From Parachlamydia sp. (GTDB lineage: Bacteria > Chlamydiota > Chlamydiia > Chlamydiales > Parachlamydiaceae): a stretch of 10,836 nt of DNA. The stretch spans positions 1 through 10,836 of the forward strand of contig JAJTHR010000128.1 of the NCBI GenBank assembly GCA_021298935.1, written 5' to 3'. The position numbers were made by a program, and so were the translations under genes. Within the stretch, counting starts at the first letter, position 1, and the number at the start of each line of letters is the position of its first letter. A model generated the notes under the pieces. It was not told the DNA's origin. It did not search any database and was given only the letters and a program-made list of their open reading frames with translations. This document shows positions 6,688 to 10,836 of the stretch, piece by piece.

Positions 6688-7956
6688 ATGAACAAGGATC
6701 TAATAGCAGTCTTTGAATACTTAGAGAGAGAAAAAGGCATTAAAAGAGAATTAGTAATAAGCGCCATTGAAGAGTCCCTGCAAGCAGCCGCACGTAAAAG
6801 CGTCTCAGGAGCCTCCAATGTCACTGTTACAATTCATCCCAAAACGGGAAATATTGACGTCTTCTGCGAAAAAGAGATTGTTGACGATGTAGAAGTTGCC
6901 TCACAGGAAATTTCCTTAGAAGATGCCCGCCAGATTGATCCTGACTGCGATATTGGACAATTTATCGACGTAATTGTCACTCCTAAAGATTTCGGTAGAA
7001 TTGCCGCTCAAAAGGCTCGTCAGATCATTACACAGAAATTGAGAGGAGCCGAACGAGACGTTATTTATGAAGAATACAGACATCGCGTCAATGAGCTTAT
7101 TTCAGGCACTGTAAAGAGATTCGTGCGCGGAACAAATTTAATTATCGATTTAGGAAAAGTGGAAGGGATTCTTCCTACCCGTGAATATCCTAAAACGGAA
7201 AAATACCAGGTCGGTGAAAAAATTCTGGCCCTGCTCCTTGATGTTAAAGATACTGAAAATGGGGGTGCAGAAGTCATTTTATCTCGCAGCAGCCCTGAAT
7301 TTGTCAAGCAGCTACTCGTACAAGAAGTTCCTGAACTCAGTGATGGAACGATCATTATTGATACAATTGTCAGAGATGCGGGATACCGCACAAAACTGAC
7401 TGTCCGTTCGACAGACATGAAAGTCGATCCAGTTGGAGCCTGCGTAGGAATGCGAGGCAATCGGGTTAAAAATATTGTGCGTGAATTGCATAATGAAAAA
7501 ATTGACATTATTCCTTTCTCTAATGATCCAATTGATCTTTTACAAAATGCTCTTTCTCCGATAGAGATTAGAAAGATCAGTTCAAATGATGAAGACAAAA
7601 TCATTTCCATTGTAGTCGACGATGACGATTTTGCAGCTGTCATTGGAAAGAAAGGAATGAATGCACGGCTGAATAGCCGCTTAATCGGTTATGACTTGGA
7701 AGTGCAAAAGATGACCGACTACAATCGCGCCATGGCTATCCAAAGACTTGCCGCAGCAGAAGATCCGGCGCTCGATCAACCCCTTGATAATCTAGAAGGG
7801 ATTAGCAGCCTAATCATTGATCATTTAAAAGATGCCGACTACGATACAATTAAATCTGTTTTCACGAAAACTCCTGAAGAGTTGGCAGCTATCCCTGGAA
7901 TCAGTATAGAGATAGCAAATAAAATTTTAGAACAAATAAGAAAACAAAGGACATAG
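6688..7956 (+). CDS. nusA: Transcription termination/antitermination factor NusA
   Basis: NusA binds RNA polymerase and nascent RNA and modulates pausing, intrinsic termination and antitermination. The 422-residue product has the N-terminal polymerase-binding domain (about 1-125), an S1 domain (about 134-200, with [25 protein letters not shown] strands ending in VILSR), KH1 with GMRGNRVK (254-261) and KH2 with [10 protein letters not shown] (319-328). From about 367 there is one helix-hairpin-helix C-terminal repeat with IPGIS (402-406), resembling a single copy of the repeated acidic domain found in E. coli NusA. It is shorter than E. coli NusA (about 495), consistent with one repeat rather than two. 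AGGGG precedes the ATG at 6688 by 7 bases. It is the first gene of nusA-infB-rbfA, and the infB start lies 4 bases after its stop. Confidence 0.98.
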   Translation: MNKDLIAVFEYLEREKGIKRELVISAIEESLQAAARKSVSGASNVTVTIHPKTGNIDVFCEKEIVDDVEVASQEISLEDARQIDPDCDIGQFIDVIVTPKDFGRIAAQKARQIITQKLRGAERDVIYEEYRHRVNELISGTVKRFVRGTNLIIDLGKVEGILPTREYPKTEKYQVGEKILALLLDVKDTENGGAEVILSRSSPEFVKQLLVQEVPELSDGTIIIDTIVRDAGYRTKLTVRSTDMKVDPVGACVGMRGNRVKNIVRELHNEKIDIIPFSNDPIDLLQNALSPIEIRKISSNDEDKIISIVVDDDDFAAVIGKKGMNARLNSRLIGYDLEVQKMTDYNRAMAIQRLAAAEDPALDQPLDNLEGISSLIIDHLKDADYDTIKSVFTKTPEELAAIPGISIEIANKILEQIRKQRT

Positions 7957-7960
7957 AGCG

Positions 7961-10654
7961 TTGGCTAAAAATCTTAAACTGAATATAAAGAACGCCCAGA
8001 TCGCTGAAGCCATTAACCTGTCAGGATTAAAGAGCAAATTAGCGAAAAAGAAGGAAGAATCAGCAACGGCTTCGCCTCTAAAGTCTGAACAAAAACCGAC
8101 AAATTTAGAGGCAGAGGAACTTCCTAAAGAAGAAGCCCCTCGCATCCGCGCCCGCTCAAAATCTGCTTTTGCTGAACCAATGGATGCTGCATCTAAAGAA
8201 GCTGTTCAAGAAAGTCAGCCTGAAGAAGAGCTCGGCCAAAACGAATTGCTAAAACATAGAGACGAGCAGCCTCGCCAAAAAACAAGCGCCGAAATACGCA
8301 AGGAAATTTTTGGAACAGATGAACTGAAACCGGCTGCCTCCACTCCTACTGAAGTGACCCCTCTTCCCGAAAGAGAAGCAGCTGTCCACCCCCTTACCCC
8401 TACTCCTTCACAAAGAGAATTTGTACGCCCCCCCCTGCCTGAAAAAGCAGCGCCTGTATTTCAATCACCAAGCGAACGTCGTGCCCCTCCTCCTCTAGGT
8501 ATGCAACCGGAGAAATTAGGTCCCACAGGAAGGCACATGCGCGATTTTATCAGACCAAAACCTCCTGTTCAAGCAAGCCCAAGAGCGGCAGAAACGCCGA
8601 GGCAGTCGACTGACAGCACAAGCAGGTTTAAACCTAAGCCTAAGACGGAGGAAGAAAATAAAGCGGCGCAAGAAGAAGAGGCAAAAAAAGCCAGTGTCAA
8701 AACCCAAAAATTCAAGGAATTTAGGGATATAAAACCGGCGAAAAAGCAAGAAACGACTCGCCAATTTGACGGGCGTGACAGACAAGGCCTGCGTGCCTCC
8801 GATGAAGATCAACACTACCGTAGAAGAAAGAACAAGCAACGGCATCAGCTTCAAGATGACACTACGATTAGACCCAGTTCAATTAAAGTGCGTCTTCCGA
8901 TATCTATTAAAGATTTAGCTGAAAAAATGAAATTGAAAGCCTCACAGCTGGTGGGAAAACTATTTCTCCAAGGTGTTGTGGCCACATTAAACGACATGCT
9001 TGAAGACGAGACGACCATTCAGCTCTTAGGGCATGAATTCTCCTGCGAAATTATCATTGACACTGAACAGGAAAAAAGAATTCAGATTACTGATAAAAGC
9101 ATTAAAGAAGAGTTGCAGCTTTCCTCTCCAGATCAACTCGTCCTTCGCCCCCCGGTTGTTGCCTTTATGGGCCACGTTGACCATGGTAAAACAAGCCTGA
9201 TCGACGCCATCCGAAAAAGCAATCGAGCGGCTGGAGAAGCAGGTGCAATCACTCAGCACATTGGTGCTTTCCGTACCCATACCGCTGTTGGAGACATTGC
9301 CATTCTTGACACTCCTGGTCACGAAGCCTTCTCGGCAATGCGTGCCCGAGGCGCGGATGTGACAGATATAGTGGTATTAGTTGTGGCAGGAGATGAAGGC
9401 TTAAGGCAGCAGACAATCGAAGCCATTCAGCACGCAAGGGCTGCCGGCGTCATTATCGTTGTAGCAATCAATAAATCGGATAAACCGAATTTTGATCCTG
9501 AAAATGTTTACAGGCAACTGGCTGAGCAGAATCTTCTTCCTGAAGCTTGGGGTGGACAAATCATTACGGTCAATTGCTCCGCGGTCAATGGACAAGGCAT
9601 CAAGGAACTTCTTCAAATGCTCGCCCTCCAGGCGGAAGTGCTTGAGCTAAGAGCCAATCCATCTACACGTGCTAGGGGAACGGTTCTTGAATCTGAAATG
9701 CACAAAGGCCTTGGATCCGTTGCGACAATCCTGGTTCAAAACGGAACCTTAAGAAGAGGCGATTCCCTTGTATTCGGTCAGCTATTCGGCCGGGTAAAAA
9801 CGATGCATGATGAATACGGGAAAGAGCTGCAGGAAGCAGGCCCTTCAACCCCTGTCGAGATCACAGGGTTGTCAGGACTTCCTGAAGCTGGCCAGGAGTT
9901 TATTGTGGTTAAAAATGAAAAAGAAGCGCGCGAAATTGCACAAGCACGCTCTGAAGGCGCCCGTCAAACAAGCTTCCTCATGCAGCAGAAAAAGAAAGTA
10001 TCAATGGAAAATATCCTTTTGCAGGCTTCTGCAACGGGTAAAAAGATATTGAATATCGTTTTACGCGCTGACGTACAGGGCTCGCTTGAAGCATTAAAAG
10101 TAGCGCTGCAAAAAATTGAATCCGATAAAGCTGATTTGAATATCATCTTTACAGGTGTCGGTGAGGTCTCCGAATCTGATGTGCAACTGGCGGCTGCCTC
10201 AAAAGCAGTTGTAATCGGTTTCCATACCCAAATAGAAAGCCATGCTGAACCGCTTGTCAAGCAATTGGGAGTGCAGGTGCGATTGCATGAAATTATTTAC
10301 CACGCTATCGACGATGTGAAGCTTTTAATGTCCGGCTTGCTTGAAAAAATTGCTCAGGAGACTGAGAAAGGGAAAGCCGTTGTGAAGGCCACCTTTAAAT
10401 CTTCACATGCCGGCATCATTGCAGGCTGCCAGGTTTCTGAAGGAAGTATCCATCGCAGCAACCATATCAGAGTTCGCAGAGGGCAGGAAGTTGTTTGGAA
10501 AGGCTCCATTTCCTCCCTTAAAAGGGTTAAGGAAGATGTGCGCGAAGTACAAAAAGGGCTTGAATGCGGTATTGTTTTAAATAACTTCCCTGACATTCAA
10601 GAAGATGATGTCATCGAAGCTTATGAAATCACTTATATTACACAAGAGCTATAA
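7961..10654 (+). CDS. infB: Translation initiation factor IF-2
   Basis: IF-2 is the GTPase that brings initiator tRNA to the 30S subunit and promotes subunit joining. The 897-residue product has a long low-complexity N-terminal half (about 1-305) rich in Lys, Glu, Pro and Ala, an IF2-N domain (about 309-360) and the GTPase domain. The GTPase motifs are G1 GHVDHGKT (404-411), G2 around GAITQHIGA (428-436), G3 DTPGH (450-454), G4 NKSD (504-507) and G5 near CSA (539-541). Domains II, III and the C-terminal tRNA-binding domain follow, ending [12 protein letters not shown]. The extension keeps GPTGRH (187-192) and FDGRDRQGL (269-277), which resemble chlamydial IF-2. Translation starts with TTG at 7961, supported by AAAGGA at 7946-7951 and by the [13 protein letters not shown] opening. 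It follows nusA by 4 bases. Confidence 0.98.
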   Translation: MAKNLKLNIKNAQIAEAINLSGLKSKLAKKKEESATASPLKSEQKPTNLEAEELPKEEAPRIRARSKSAFAEPMDAASKEAVQESQPEEELGQNELLKHRDEQPRQKTSAEIRKEIFGTDELKPAASTPTEVTPLPEREAAVHPLTPTPSQREFVRPPLPEKAAPVFQSPSERRAPPPLGMQPEKLGPTGRHMRDFIRPKPPVQASPRAAETPRQSTDSTSRFKPKPKTEEENKAAQEEEAKKASVKTQKFKEFRDIKPAKKQETTRQFDGRDRQGLRASDEDQHYRRRKNKQRHQLQDDTTIRPSSIKVRLPISIKDLAEKMKLKASQLVGKLFLQGVVATLNDMLEDETTIQLLGHEFSCEIIIDTEQEKRIQITDKSIKEELQLSSPDQLVLRPPVVAFMGHVDHGKTSLIDAIRKSNRAAGEAGAITQHIGAFRTHTAVGDIAILDTPGHEAFSAMRARGADVTDIVVLVVAGDEGLRQQTIEAIQHARAAGVIIVVAINKSDKPNFDPENVYRQLAEQNLLPEAWGGQIITVNCSAVNGQGIKELLQMLALQAEVLELRANPSTRARGTVLESEMHKGLGSVATILVQNGTLRRGDSLVFGQLFGRVKTMHDEYGKELQEAGPSTPVEITGLSGLPEAGQEFIVVKNEKEAREIAQARSEGARQTSFLMQQKKKVSMENILLQASATGKKILNIVLRADVQGSLEALKVALQKIESDKADLNIIFTGVGEVSESDVQLAAASKAVVIGFHTQIESHAEPLVKQLGVQVRLHEIIYHAIDDVKLLMSGLLEKIAQETEKGKAVVKATFKSSHAGIIAGCQVSEGSIHRSNHIRVRRGQEVVWKGSISSLKRVKEDVREVQKGLECGIVLNNFPDIQEDDVIEAYEITYITQEL

Positions 10655-10655
10655 T

Positions 10656-10836
10656 ATGTCAGTGCAAAGAACGGACCGGCTCAACTCCCTGCTTAAAGAA
10701 GTCATTTCAGAGGTCATTAAGCGGGAGGTCCGCAACCCGCATGTGACCGATCTTGTAACAGTTACGCGGGTGCAGATTACTAAGGACCTAAGGCATGCCA
10801 AGGTATTTATCAGCGTCATTGGCTCGGAACAAAGTA
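10656..10836 (+). CDS. rbfA: Ribosome-binding factor A (5' part; continues past the window)
   Basis: RbfA is a small KH-fold protein that helps mature the 30S subunit and is needed for 16S rRNA 5'-end processing and cold adaptation in E. coli. The visible 60 codons run from ATG at 10656 to the edge with no stop. They show the family opening VQRTDRLNSLLKEVISEVI, then NPHVTDLVTVTRVQITKDL and HAKVFISVIGS, matching RbfA's first helix and strands. The family is usually about 110-130 residues, so roughly half is present. The start lies one base after the infB stop, with AAGAG in the infB tail 7 bases upstream, so translation is probably coupled. The infB-rbfA order is widespread in bacteria. Confidence 0.93.
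   Translation, partial: MSVQRTDRLNSLLKEVISEVIKREVRNPHVTDLVTVTRVQITKDLRHAKVFISVIGSEQS

Noticed and set aside
7065..7643. 192-codon minus-strand open frame
   Set aside because: It is antisense to the S1 and KH domains of nusA and is rich in Ser and Thr, as expected for a shadow frame.
1..10836. A novel defence, mobile or secretion system
   Set aside because: Every open frame of substance belongs to core metabolism, translation or transcription except the DUF924 gene. No transposase, integrase, direct-repeat array, toxin-antitoxin pair or tRNA gene was seen.

Overview
The window looks like a housekeeping stretch from a member of the phylum Chlamydiae outside the Chlamydiaceae (an amoeba-associated or 'environmental' lineage). 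Two things point there. First, the order rpe-efp-accB-accC is, from memory, the order at CT121-CT124 of Chlamydia trachomatis, and rpsA-nusA-infB-rbfA is its CT098-CT095 block in order. Second, several proteins carry chlamydial family traits: an EF-P of the divergent chlamydial 'EfP1' kind ending in EYIQRV, and an IF-2 whose long N-terminal extension keeps short islands recalled from chlamydial IF-2 (GPTG[RK]H, F-x-GRDR-x-GL). Base composition is moderate and slightly AT-rich by eye, and I cannot name a genus.

Left arm (1-4529, all minus strand). Transcription runs right to left: an aspartokinase made of the catalytic domain only (3753-4529), a 77-base gap with a possible promoter, then rpe (2965-3675), efp (2387-2941), an exported-looking DUF924-family protein (1685-2380), accB (1167-1670) and accC (1-1161, cut by the window edge). 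Gaps from rpe to accC are 23, 6, 14 and 5 bases, so these five genes are probably one transcript. AccB (biotin carboxyl carrier) and AccC (biotin carboxylase) are the first half-reaction of acetyl-CoA carboxylase. EF-P rescues ribosomes at polyproline stretches. Rpe belongs to the pentose phosphate pathway.

Right arm (4643-10836, all plus strand). After a 113-base divergent intergenic region come rpsA (ribosomal protein S1, six S1 domains), a strong intrinsic terminator (6435-6465), a leader of about 220 bases with small hairpins and no gene, then nusA (6688-7956), infB (7961-10654, TTG start) and the beginning of rbfA (10656 to the edge). nusA, infB and rbfA are separated by 4 and 1 bases and form the classic nusA-infB operon for transcription-translation coupling, translation initiation and 30S maturation.

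I saw no mobile element, CRISPR array, tRNA, rRNA or defence system, and no evidence of a previously undescribed system. The points most worth a second look are the signal-peptide-bearing DUF924 gene inserted between efp and accB, the aspartokinase without ACT domains, the altered modification loop of EF-P, and the structured nusA leader.
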